From Pomphorhynchus laevis (lineage: Eukaryota > Acanthocephala > Palaeacanthocephala > Echinorhynchida > Pomphorhynchidae), in assembly GCA_012934845.2 (NCBI GenBank), contig WNNJ02001845.1, positions 82,837 to 146,836 of the forward strand: 64,000 nt of DNA, written 5' to 3'. Under the pieces are notes generated by a model, which was given only the letters and a program-made list of their open reading frames with translations, did not search any database and was not told the DNA's origin. Both the position numbers and the translations under genes were made by a program. This document shows, in pieces, positions 34,259 through 43,712 of the stretch (position 1 is its first letter; each line of letters begins with the position of its first letter).

Positions 34259-34320
34259 CGTCATCACAATGACTCATCAGTGCCAGAGGGATCTGGCACT
34301 GATGAGTCATTGTGATGACG
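34259..34320. repeat. Perfect palindrome, 29-bp arms, with hammerhead-like words
   Basis: Arms 34259-34287 and 34292-34320, loop GGGA, with no mismatch. The right arm contains CTGATGA (34299-34305) followed by GTCAT-TGTG-ATGAC (a perfect 5-bp helix), then GAACGGCATTCGTC, close to a hammerhead layout but with one A missing from GAAA and no stem I. Confidence 0.85.
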
Positions 34321-34503
34321 AACGGCATTCGTCATTCTTTCGCGTCTGGCTAACATGGTTAATAGAATAACTAAACCAATATAATCTAATCGAGTTAGGG
34401 AGTATAATCTGTGGTTCTATAAATTTAAGTCAAGTCTATTTCATCTATTTCAGCAGTGCACAAACAAAATGAAAAGTAACAAAATGAGAAGTTAAAAAAA
34501 GTA

Positions 34504-34685
34504 AAATGCTCGTAGTAACAAGGAATAATCCGTAATCAGAAAATTATAAATTACTGCATGATCATTGAATTGTCTTTATTAAGTTAGTTGAAAAAGTAAC
34601 ACTCAAAAGTATTACTGATCAAAGGAAATTTATCTGAGTTATTCTTAATAAAGAAATTGTTGCTGAGCTTTCAAAAGCCTTGCAA
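34504..34685 (+). repeat. Dispersed repeat copy 2
   Basis: Counterpart of 30717-30900; it lacks the left hairpin arm found there. Confidence 0.75.
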
Positions 34686-34919
34686 ATATAATTTTCCCTG
34701 TGTAAGTGAAAATCTAAACTAAATAATACATGTAATATAAATAATATTTAATTAGCTTACATAAAATCTTCTATCCTACTTATCTTTTGTACTTTTTATG
34801 CAAATTACTTGTAGATAAATCAATTAGCATCGATCCTGTGGATCCACATAATGATCTTGTTAAAAGTCATTTACCACATTATTTTGGTACTGATAATAAA
34901 ACTCAACATAGCAGCGGGG

Positions 34920-34975
34920 CCCAACATAGCAGCGGGGCCAAATAAAACTGTATTTGGCCCCGCTGCTATGTTGGG
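34920..34975. repeat. Perfect hairpin joining inverted tail and left pseudo-LTR (25-bp arms)
   Basis: Left arm 34920-34944, loop AAACTG, right arm 34951-34975, with no mismatch. The word CAACATAGCAGCGGGGCC is also directly repeated at 34914-34919/34922-34939. The right arm is the native start of the pseudo-LTR. Such inverted terminal copies are typical of Penelope-like insertions. Confidence 0.9.
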
Positions 34976-35097
34976 TAGAGGAGTTAGGGGCCGAAACCTG
35001 ATAGCATAGCAGTTTCTCCTGATGACCTCTAATTCTTATTCTGATACAACGCCTGTTATTTATTAGTCAATTCATAAAAATGACGTTTACTTTAAAT

Positions 35098-35128
<31 letters not shown>

Positions 35129-35265
35129 ACTTGATTAAAATTATAGAAAATCTAAAAACAATTATTAATTTTATTATTTAATTATAAAATTTTGATTTAG
35201 CATTATTATGTTTTGTTTATTTTATAATTATATAACAATACGTAGACTCAGTTAGCTGATTTAAT
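34949..35265 (+). repeat. Left pseudo-LTR of the Naiad-like element
   Basis: From TGTATTTGGCCCCG to AGCTGATTTAAT; the same 317 bp recur at 38473-38789. It contains GGGGCCGAAACC and CTCCTGATGACCTCTAA, which can pair (TTAGGGG with CCTCTAA, one G-U). It may hold the promoter, but no TATA or Inr-like element can be chosen with confidence in such A+T-rich sequence. Confidence 0.88.
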
Positions 35266-35697
35266 TTGTTCTACTGACATGTTATTTTTGACCTGTGGAC
35301 TTTGTTTTCCCGGTAATATGACCTCTGTCAGAAATACTGAAACTATGTATTATTGGTTACGACTTTACTATTATTTTTTCTTATTTTCAAACAAGCATGA
35401 ATTATTAATTCTTAAAAAAGGGAGAAGTTTGCATCCCAAGGTGTTTACACTTTAAAATGTAAACTGCTTCACGTGATCACGTTTAAGAGACCAGGTAATG
35501 GCCAATAGCTAGGTCGCGTAGCGCGTGGAGTGAAGGTGGTAGATCTTTATAGATCTTGTTCCAGCCTGCAACCGCCTTAAGCAGGGCAGCCCCCTGTCAG
35601 ATGCTGCTGGATGGCCCGTTGTAAGTTTAGTCTGAGTCAACTAAACTAGGTGGCGACACCGAAAAAGCAACGTTAAAAATTATGACTTAAAAGTTAC
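35266..35697 (+). promoter_or_regulatory. Structured 5' leader of the Naiad-like element
   Basis: A 432-nt stretch between pseudo-LTR and ORF. Its second half is much less A+T-rich than the rest and holds several perfect hairpins: GTTTACA/TGTAAAC (35443-35449/35458-35464), AGATCT/AGATCT (35541-35546/35551-35556) and GTTTAGT/ACTAAAC (35625-35631/35640-35646), with GC-rich segments GTCGCGTAGCGCG and GGCAGCCCCCTG between them. Probably an RNA structure used in translation, priming or template choice. I could not fit it to a known ribozyme. Confidence 0.55.
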
Positions 35698-38412
35698 ATG
35701 TACTCAACAATATTGGAAAAATACGTAAGTACTAATGATTTCAATTTTAGATCTTTTAAATGTAACAGAAAAAATTGTATAGTTTGTGATGTTATAAATA
35801 ATAATAATTGTATCGTAAGTAATACGACAAACAAATGTTTTTCATTAAATATTAATAATAATTGTAACTGCAATACCGCAGGTGTAGTGTATCTAATACA
35901 ATGCACATGTGGATTGCAATATATAGGAAAAACATATCAAATGTTAAAAACTAGGTTTAGGCAACACATATATAATATACAGCATAATAGTCAAACTATA
36001 TTTCATAAACATATGAGATTAATAGGACATGATATTAAAAACTGTAAATTATTTATTTTAGAACATATTATCGAAGAAAACATTTCTATATTAAATCAAA
36101 AACTATTAGAAAAAGAAGATTTTTGGATTAAAACGCTTAATTCCATGTACCCATTAGGATTGAATGACGTGGTACAAGGAATTGGCAGAAGTAGTATAAT
36201 ACATAATAAACAACTATATTATAATAATCCGGTTAAACGCAAACCAAGAAGTCATGGTGATAAAAGGAATAGGAAAAATAGAGTTAAAAATATTAAAAAA
36301 GATATGTATATAAATGAACAATTAGAAATATTAAAACAACTTTTAAGTGATAATAAGCTAAAAGATCTTTATGTAAATATAAGAAGTTTTTCTAAAGATA
36401 TCATATGTTCAATAAATCAAAAATTAATTAACGACTATGATAGGCTAAGTTGTATAATAGACAGTTATTGTAATACAAAATACTATAATCGTACAATAAA
36501 TGTAAATAATAACAATAGAAAATATACATTAACCATAAACTTCATTAATAAATGTATAGATAACATAAATATAGCCGGACTTTTAAATAATTCTAAAAGT
36601 AAAGAAATAATAGGGTCAGATTTAAGTAAATATATTCCTAAAATAAGGTATAAACTCCTACCACCATTAGGACGAAAAATTTGTAATTATAATAAAGAAT
36701 TAAAATTAATATGTAACGATAATATTAGAAACATAATGGAAACAGAATGCAATTGTAAAAGTCTTAGTTTTGATAAAATAAATGAACATATATGTACCCA
36801 TAATCTAGAATTAATTGAAAATTGTGAATTAAGAAAGCTGCTATCGAAAGGGTATAAATATAGATTAAATAACAACAACGACAAAAATAAAATATACAGT
36901 TCGTTATATAATAACTTAAATGATTACTTTAGTAAGCTGATTAATAGTGAAAGCTCGAATATATCTAAGATAAAAATTTGGAAAGATTATATATTTGATA
37001 AAATTAAAAATAAAATGAAAATAACAAACAATTATAAAAGGAAAGATAAAATTAATAAAGATATGTATAAAGAACTTACTAAATTAAAGGATAACTATAT
37101 AATAACAACTATTGATAAAGCTAGTAATAACTTTGTCTTCATATGCAAAAAGCTTTATTATGATATACTAATGAAAGAGGTTAATTCTAATGATTTAAAT
37201 GTAAATCCAGCATATGAACGTAGTGAGTTGAGTTTAGAATCAATTATTACAAGTCACTGTTCTATAATGGATAAAAAGGGTATAAAGGTTGAATTAGATA
37301 ATAAAACTATACCTATATTATATTGGAATCCAAAATTACATAAAAATCCAATAAAACCTAGGTTCATATGTAGTGCGTTTAAATGTACATTAAAACCACT
37401 TTCTGTTTATATGAATAAAATGCTTAAAGTAATTAAAGCACATTTTAAAAAATATTGCAAGGTAATCGAAATTAATACTGGTATAAAACACTATTTCAGT
37501 ATTAATTCTACAAAAGAATTTTTAGAACAGACAAAAGGAATAAATTTTCAAAATATAAATACATACGATTTTAGTACGCTTTATACAAATCTAGATTTAG
37601 TAGATATTAAAGAAGCGTTAGTAAAATTAATTAATCTTATATTCGGAAAAAGATATACATATATATGTTATAATAATTATAACGCCTATCTAACAAAAAT
37701 TAAACCATCAAATAAATATAAATATATGGATAAAATTGAATTAATAGAATCCTTAAATATTTTGATAAATCAAAATTATTTAAAAGTAGGGACATCTATA
37801 TTTAGACAAGTAAAAGGTGTTCCAATGGGTGGTAATAGTAGCCCAATTATAGCTGACTTGTTTTTAAGCTTTATAGAATATGAATTTGTTCATAACTGTG
37901 TAAAAACTAAATCTAAACAATATAAATATATGAAATATATGTTTCGATACATTGATGATATATGTGTATTTAATTCTAATAATTTTTATTCAATTAGTGA
38001 GCACATTTATCCAGAAAGCCTTATTCTTAACAAAACCAATATTAATGATAAAGAAGGTGTATATCTAGATATAAACATTAAATTAACATTAACTAAAACT
38101 ACTATTAATTTATATCGTAAAGATGACATATTTAAATTTACAAGAAACATATTTTTGCATGAGCATTCATGCATACCATATAATATAAAATATAATACAT
38201 TAAATAATGAAATTTTAAGAATTGCAACAATATGTAATGATATTGGCTTTCTTAAAAATCATTTAAATAATTTAATAGATACATATTTTAAACTAGGTTA
38301 CTATAAAAATAACATCAAGCAGAAAATAGTAAAATATATAAATCAACACAATAATATAAAGAATAAATTTAAACTCTTAAGTGGCAAATTTTTATGGATG
38401 AATAATAAATAA
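35698..38412 (+). CDS. Naiad-like polyprotein: N-terminal GIY-YIG endonuclease, CxC linker, reverse transcriptase
   Basis: An uninterrupted 904-codon frame with no in-frame TGA. Residues 22-30 C-x5-C-x2-C, then 56-58 CNC. GIY-YIG nuclease: GVVYLIQC (62-69), QYIGKT (74-79), TRFRQH (85-90, catalytic Arg), later His pairs (103-111) and E139/E140-DFWIKTLNSMYPLGLND. Linker with the diagnostic ECNCKS at 350-355. RT: TTIDKASNNFVF (about 480), YWNPKLHKNPIKPRFIC, YDFSTLYTNLD (623 onward, motif A Asp), KGVPMGGNSSPIIADLF (706 onward, motif B) and FRYIDDICVF (YIDD 751-754, motif C). The endonuclease nicks DNA and the RT copies element RNA there; the RT is kin to telomerase RT. Very Asn/Lys/Ile-rich, matching local A+T bias. 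Start chosen as the first ATG after the leader. Not a selenoprotein. Confidence 0.9.
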   Translation: MYSTILEKYVSTNDFNFRSFKCNRKNCIVCDVINNNNCIVSNTTNKCFSLNINNNCNCNTAGVVYLIQCTCGLQYIGKTYQMLKTRFRQHIYNIQHNSQTIFHKHMRLIGHDIKNCKLFILEHIIEENISILNQKLLEKEDFWIKTLNSMYPLGLNDVVQGIGRSSIIHNKQLYYNNPVKRKPRSHGDKRNRKNRVKNIKKDMYINEQLEILKQLLSDNKLKDLYVNIRSFSKDIICSINQKLINDYDRLSCIIDSYCNTKYYNRTINVNNNNRKYTLTINFINKCIDNINIAGLLNNSKSKEIIGSDLSKYIPKIRYKLLPPLGRKICNYNKELKLICNDNIRNIMETECNCKSLSFDKINEHICTHNLELIENCELRKLLSKGYKYRLNNNNDKNKIYSSLYNNLNDYFSKLINSESSNISKIKIWKDYIFDKIKNKMKITNNYKRKDKINKDMYKELTKLKDNYIITTIDKASNNFVFICKKLYYDILMKEVNSNDLNVNPAYERSELSLESIITSHCSIMDKKGIKVELDNKTIPILYWNPKLHKNPIKPRFICSAFKCTLKPLSVYMNKMLKVIKAHFKKYCKVIEINTGIKHYFSINSTKEFLEQTKGINFQNINTYDFSTLYTNLDLVDIKEALVKLINLIFGKRYTYICYNNYNAYLTKIKPSNKYKYMDKIELIESLNILINQNYLKVGTSIFRQVKGVPMGGNSSPIIADLFLSFIEYEFVHNCVKTKSKQYKYMKYMFRYIDDICVFNSNNFYSISEHIYPESLILNKTNINDKEGVYLDINIKLTLTKTTINLYRKDDIFKFTRNIFLHEHSCIPYNIKYNTLNNEILRIATICNDIGFLKNHLNNLIDTYFKLGYYKNNIKQKIVKYINQHNNIKNKFKLLSGKFLWMNNK

Positions 38413-38472
38413 TATACTTTGCATTAGAATAAGATACTAGATAGTTATTTCAGAGGAAATACATCATTAGCA

Positions 38473-38621
38473 TGTATTTGGCCCCGCTGCTATGTTGGGT
38501 AGAGGAGTTAGGGGCCGAAACCTGATAGCATAGCAGTTCCTCCTGATGACCTCTAATTCTTATTCTGATACAACGCCTGTTATTTATTAGTCAATTCATA
38601 AAAATGACGTTTACTTTAAAT

Positions 38622-38652
<31 letters not shown>

Positions 38653-38789
38653 ACTTGATTAAAATTATAGAAAATCTAAAAACAATTATTAATTTTATTA
38701 TTTAATTATTAAATTTTGATTTAGCATTATTATGTTTTGTTTATTTTATAATTATATAACAATACGTAGACTCAGTTAGCTGATTTAAT
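38473..38789 (+). repeat. Right pseudo-LTR of the Naiad-like element
   Basis: Direct copy of 34949-35265; differences noticed are GTTTCTCC versus GTTCCTCC and ATTATAAAATT versus ATTATTAAATT. It begins 60 bp after the ORF stop codon. Confidence 0.88.
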
Positions 38790-40363
38790 CTCTTCATTAG
38801 TAACTCAATTGTGCCACATATCTTCTGACTAACTATATAATAATTTAAAATTTGACAATTATATTACTTGAAATCCAATTCGACTTAATCACAATGAATA
38901 AATTAATTTAGAACTAAACAGAGGTTTAAATGTTTACAATTGAAATCGATATTAGACAATTGAAATCGGTATTATTCAAAATAGAATTAAACTTTCTATG
39001 CACATTTTAAAATAAATTTGCTTAAATCGGACGACCGGAAAATGTGATTTTATAAACTCAAATAGAATAAATGTATTAACTTTTTCACAAACAATAGCTT
39101 TTTAGCATGTTAAATATCAGATCATATATCATAGATCCAATCTTATATTTTATATTATGTGAATATTTTGTATAATTTTATTATATAAAAATTAATTAAT
39201 ATAAATGTCACATTAATAATTTTTATTACCAATGATATAATTTAATATTATTTATGTAAACGTTTTACTGCACACGTTATTTATATATTAGTTGTATAAA
39301 ATTTGTATTAAAATTATTATAGGAATTTTAAGTTAATATACCTGTGCAGCACATTGTTAACATTGAAATTTTGATGACTATTTTGTTATGCACTATTTTT
39401 TATCCTGTTATATAATAGAAATATAACATGTTGATTAATTTGTTAAATACCAATATTAAGATGAACGAGCAAGGTAACTTGTATACATTTCTTAAAAATA
39501 TATTAAATAATTTAGTTGAATAAAGGAGCCATACCAAACAAATATGCTTTTTAAGATTGTATAAATAAAAAGATTTGTATATTAAATATTGAATTGTGTT
39601 AATTTAACTTCACCTTTTTAGTAACTAATTACAAAGAATAAACTGGTTATTATTTTATTATGACAACATTAGTTGTTATAGAAACAGAAATAATTTCACA
39701 ATTTAATGTATAACATTAAGTAAAAAATATATCATTTCATTGTCTATAAAAACCAGAGCTGTCGAAATATAAGAATAAATCGTTTCTCTGTGATCCGTTT
39801 TTATAGAATTTAGGCATTGTTTGCGATTATATATCTTTGCAAAAGGTTTAAATAAAATTTCAACATCTTCAAATGGCTCTAAATTGAAACATCAAAAATC
39901 TAAAACATTAGGTCGTTTGAGTTAATACCCGATGGTTTATATTGCCTTATTCTGCACAGTAAAATATAATTCAGTACACTTTCGGCATGAAAATATATTG
40001 CACGATAAACATAGTGTATTTATGATATATTTTTAATTATTTAATCGCTGATTGATTGCAGTAAAAGTAATTTACTGTATTATTAATTGAAAACATGTAA
40101 TTTATGTGTTGTGTTTACTCAGTCTGGAAATTCAATTGTTTAGTTTGTATGCTCATATTGATTGTTCTGACTGTTCTATACACTTTGTGATTGATAATGC
40201 GGAGTACTAACAGTGGGCTCTTAGAATTCGGTACATTTTGCACGTCAAAAACCATTTATCATACAAAAACATATTTCTTTTTAAGAATATTGTACTAAAA
40301 TATAATAAAATAAAATTATATTTAAAAAATAAAATATAATCATATAATAATATAATTATAATA
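38790..40363. other. A+T-rich stretch, mostly without recognisable content
   Basis: 39335-39420 resembles the left end of the foldback family at 40364 (AATATACCTGTGCAG, ATTTTGATGACTATTTT). No gene seen. Confidence 0.5.
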
Positions 40364-40905
40364 TTAAGTTGATATACCGGTGCAGTCATTGTTACCATTG
40401 ACATTTTGATGACTATTTTTTACTCTCCACGCTACTTTAATCCTATCTATAAGCCAACAACAGTACACTACATTTCAATATTGGTGGACCTCATCAACTA
40501 CTGATCCAATACCTACGTTTCACGTTTCGGTTCTTTTAATGCTGGCTGACGATTACTCGACTCGTCTGCCAACATTAAAATTTTTGTTTTCCATGGTTTT
40601 TGTATTTAAAATTTTATTAATTTTAATTAAATGCAAGATAGGTTTTCAAATTGAAGATAGAACTATCCCTTATCAACGCTGATTTAATTTGAATTTAGAA
40701 ATCATTTCAACTAAATTTGTTATAATGTAAGACGAAAGTCTTTCATTAAAACTTAGGTATTGGATCAGTTGCTGATGAGGTCCACCAATACTGAAATGTA
40801 GCGTACTGCTGTTAGCGTATAGATAAGATTAAAGTAGAGTGCAGAATAAAAATAGTCAAATTATTAATAGTAACAATGACTGCACAGGTATATCAACTTA
40901 AAATT
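40364..40905. mobile_element. Foldback/MITE-like element with about 150-bp inverted repeats
   Basis: Left arm 40364-40515 and right arm 40753-40905 are imperfect reverse complements: AAGTTGATATACCGGTGCAG versus CTGCACAGGTATATCAACTT, TGGTGGACCTCATCAACTAC versus its complement near 40770, and so on. The interior has no ORF. A nonautonomous DNA element or other foldback; no transposase partner was identified. Confidence 0.75.
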
Positions 40906-40954
40906 AGGAAACAAACTTTAGATGACTAGTTTGATAATAGCAATTAATTGCAAA

Positions 40955-41250
40955 AATATGTAGGTTTTCCAATTGAAGGTAGCACCTTCCCCTACCAACG
41001 CAGATTTAATTTAAAATCAGAAATGATTTTAATTAAATTTGTAAATGTAAGACGAAAGTCTTTTATTAAATCTAAATGCCAATAAAGTAGACGAGCCGAA
41101 GGATCTTCAGCCAACATTAAAAGGACTGAAACACGAAAGGTAAATATTGTGTAAGTAGCTGATGACGTCTACTAATACTGAAATGTAGCGTACTGCCGTT
41201 GGCGTATAGGTAGCATTAAAGTAGCGTGCAGGGTAAAAATAGTCAAAATT
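40955..41250 (+). repeat. Partial second copy of the foldback element (interior plus right arm)
   Basis: Follows 40630-40870 in order: AGGTTTTC.AATTGAAG, CTACCAACGC.GATTTAATTT, GTAAGACGAAAGTCTT, GCTGATGA.GTC.AC.AATACTGAAATGTAGCGTACTGC. It gains an extra segment (GACGAGCCGAAGGATC…GGACTGAAACACG) that resembles the left arm interior near 40540. Confidence 0.7.
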
Positions 41251-43105
41251 TCAATAATAATTTTATAATCATTATATTCTTTTTAGATTATAATCATAAA
41301 ATATAATTTTATGATTATTAATATTTTTTCGCTAAAACGAAATATTATCTAGAAAAAAAATGTTGTCAGTTTACGTCAATCGTTTTTGATTTCTAATACA
41401 AATATAATTACAAATATAAATTTTGCACGTCAAAAACACATTTTTTATGAACAAATATGACAACGACATATTACACTACATTTAATAAAAATATGCCAAC
41501 ATAATTATTTTAGATTCAAAAACATTGATATTTTATGTTAGGTAAGTAAGTTACTAGTAAATAAATACACGTACTAATAAATGAAAGTAATTATAATTTC
41601 TTTATTAATTATGATATTTAGAAAAATGTGTTATTGATTAATCCAATTGTAGTAAGCCTTTATATATTAATCATTAAAGCTAATTATCGTCGAGTCTCTT
41701 AGCCGTTTTTAGCGGTATCTGTCCACAGCAAAAATTTTCCGTAATCAATAACGAAACTAGACATTTTAAATACCATGCAAACTATTTGTTTTATTACACA
41801 CAATGTAATGCAATTCCATAATTAGTATTATTAATGTATATTTTATTATCAAACGTTTTATCGCTAATGTATATTCATTTTGTACTGGTAATTTTCGTTT
41901 TACTTTAATGAAGCCTACACTATTAGCTAATTAATCAATTAATTTTATATCTTTTAATGTTGCCCTGTTATTTGATTTGGATAGTTTCTTTAGCAAAAGC
42001 ATTTTGTTGTGATCACTGAAACAACATCAACATATTTTTGCTCTGTTTGCATACGGAAATCTTGCTAATATTGACGTACATAGAATATGAAATTTGAGAT
42101 CTAGAAAATACGATAACCGGTATGACTCATTTTAATATTTCTCCAAAAATGTATAAAATTAGGTCAAAAAGGATTTTTAGCATATATCTTGTCGAACATA
42201 AAATTCTAAAATCATACTAAGCCATTGATGAAAAGTCGACATTATACCATTTATGAAAGCTCGACTATTAGCATTCTAGCTAATACGGGTTTCAGCGCAT
42301 CAGTAAATTTATATGATTTTACATTTGCGATTAAGCGATTCAATTATGATAACGTATTAAAACACTTACTCGTAAACAGATTGTACATACCTGAAGTGTA
42401 TATTATAACGTGCACTAAAAATAACTACACAGTCAATTAAATTTGATAAACAAATATGCTGATATATTGAATAGTTTGAGCAGCAGACTGAATTATCCAC
42501 TAGAGCAGTTTAAAACGTTAATTTAATTTGATCAAGAATATTAGTTAAAACTTGAATTTTTATTTATATATTCCCTTTAAAAATATAGATATACTAGTTT
42601 ATATATTTTAAAAAATTTAGCTTAAGCCTTCCTGGCATTATACTACTGAGTTGATTATTTTCCTTAATGTATTATCTAATTTATTTATCTATTTAGATTT
42701 ATCTAATTCAATAAATTAATTCAATCCATTAATAATTAATTTCTATTAATCTATTTCAAGATTTTATTCTTCCAAAAAAATATAAAAAATTAACAAAATA
42801 TTGTAATTTGCAGATTCTACAAAATAAAAAACTTTAAAAAATACAATTTTGCTATCATTTTGTCTCAATTGTATGATATGCTCTTCTATGAAGAATCCTA
42901 GACAGCTCAGATAAATTTATATGGGTTCAGAGATACTATCTTTACACCCAGCAGTTAGTGTACTTCTGCGAAAGAGCTAATTATACGGTAAAGCAGATTT
43001 CTGAAGTTATTTCCATTTCCTCATCTGCTAATAGTTTTATGATTCTGCAGTGAAGTGAAAAATCGCTTCATTATTTTTTAAATAAAGAATAATGTGGTAA
43101 TTATC
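41251..43105. other. A+T-rich stretch without recognisable gene
   Basis: A 71-codon frame at 42225-42440 has no recognisable feature. Otherwise noncoding A+T-rich sequence. Confidence 0.5.
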
Positions 43106-43111
43106 AACAAT

Positions 43112-43157
43112 GGACCACATTATCAACATTATAATGTTGATAATGTGGTCCATTATT
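43112..43157. repeat. Perfect palindrome with 22-bp arms
   Basis: AATGGACCACATTATCAACATT, then AT, then its exact reverse complement. The right arm runs into the MITE-like sequence at 43160; the left arm is a snap-back copy of it. Ends are read to within a base or two. Confidence 0.8.
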
Positions 43158-43159
43158 GA

Positions 43160-43247
43160 TAAGGAATTATTGGATCTGGATCAAGGAAAAGAGGAAAATC
43201 TTTTATTGATATTTCGCTAAACACTGTTAGCATCTTCAGAAAATTAA
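43160..43247 (+). repeat. MITE-like arm, copy 1
   Basis: GGAATTATTGGATCTGGATC…AGAGGAAAATC…ATTTCGCTAAACACTGTTAGCATCTTCAGAAAATT matches the left arm of the foldback at 45645. Confidence 0.7.
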
Positions 43248-43288
43248 AGATGATTAGTCGTCAACATACATTACAACTAATAAAAGTC

Positions 43289-43538
43289 GTCATGCCTCTC
43301 CTTACTCTACGTTCCCAATTACTCCAACAATTACGGTCTCCGATCTGTCCTCGCCGCCGCTCCTTTCGCCTGGAATCAGCTCCCTATCGAAGTCCGCCGC
43401 GCTCCCAACTTTATCACATTCAAATACCGCCTCCGTACCCACCTTGACGACACATGATTTAGATTTTTGTTCTTTTTTGTGTTCATGTAAGCGTGCGCCG
43501 GCACGCATTTGCCAAGTAAAAATAAATCTTTTTTAACA
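43289..43538 (+). mobile_element. 3' end fragment of LINE family B, plus strand
   Basis: Reverse-complement relative of 13115-13400: last RT codons (SAPYRSPPRSQ-type in a shifted frame), then CATGTAAGCGTGCGCCGGCACGCATTTGCCAAGTAAAAATAAATC and an A/T-rich end. 5'-truncated; too short to code for anything. Confidence 0.78.
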
Positions 43539-43547
43539 GGCAGCGGA

Positions 43548-43712
43548 GCGTGTGCTTGCGACTTCCTTTTGGAGCTTTGCTGATGATTAAGTACTGTCGA
43601 AGTTGTGTAGCTACATGGCCACACTGATGATACTACACTGTAGTGATGAATATACTAAGGTCGAAACGCCCCATTATGGGCTAGGCGTCTGTGTTAGGTG
43701 CATTCCGAATAT
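43548..43712 (+). repeat. About 165-bp dispersed repeat, copy 2, with intact hammerhead-like core
   Basis: Counterpart of 22970-23140. Here CACA (43620-43623), CTGATGA (43624-43630), GAAAC (43663-43667), ACGCC/GGCGT (43666-43670/43684-43688), GTC ending at 43689 and TGTG (43690-43693) lie in the order of a type I hammerhead, with stem I CACA/TGTG and stem III ACGCC/GGCGT. The stem II region (43631-43662) does not close properly next to the core. Confidence 0.65.

Larger units (their letters stand above)
34914..38789 (+). mobile_element. Near-intact Penelope-like element, Naiad type (N-terminal GIY-YIG), with pseudo-LTRs
   Basis: Structure in order: a short inverted tail (34914-34944), a 317-bp left pseudo-LTR (34949-35265), a structured leader (35266-35697), one ORF (35698-38412), about 60 bp, and a 317-bp right pseudo-LTR (38473-38789). 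The two pseudo-LTRs differ at only a couple of positions by eye, so the copy is young. An endonuclease placed before the RT, a CxC motif between them, and pseudo-LTRs with inverted tails are the published features of Naiad elements, the permuted Penelope-like group of invertebrates. Pieces of the same family lie at 26.4, 33.3, 44.1, 45.3, 46.9 and 50.8 kb. Confidence 0.88.

Noticed and set aside
35698-38412. Selenocysteine codons in the Naiad-like ORF
   Set aside because: Some Naiads encode selenoproteins, but this frame has no in-frame TGA and ends at TAA.
34914-38789. Intact canonical hammerhead ribozyme in the Penelope-like element
   Set aside because: CTGATGA and GAAAC are present but in permuted order with no possible stem I; reported only as a hypothesis.
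40753-40905. Type I hammerhead in the foldback right arm (CTGATGAGGTCC…ACTGAAATG)
   Set aside because: Stem II would be at most three weak pairs and no stem III closes after GAAAT.
42225-42440. 71-codon open frame
   Set aside because: Length is within background for this composition and nothing recognisable is present.
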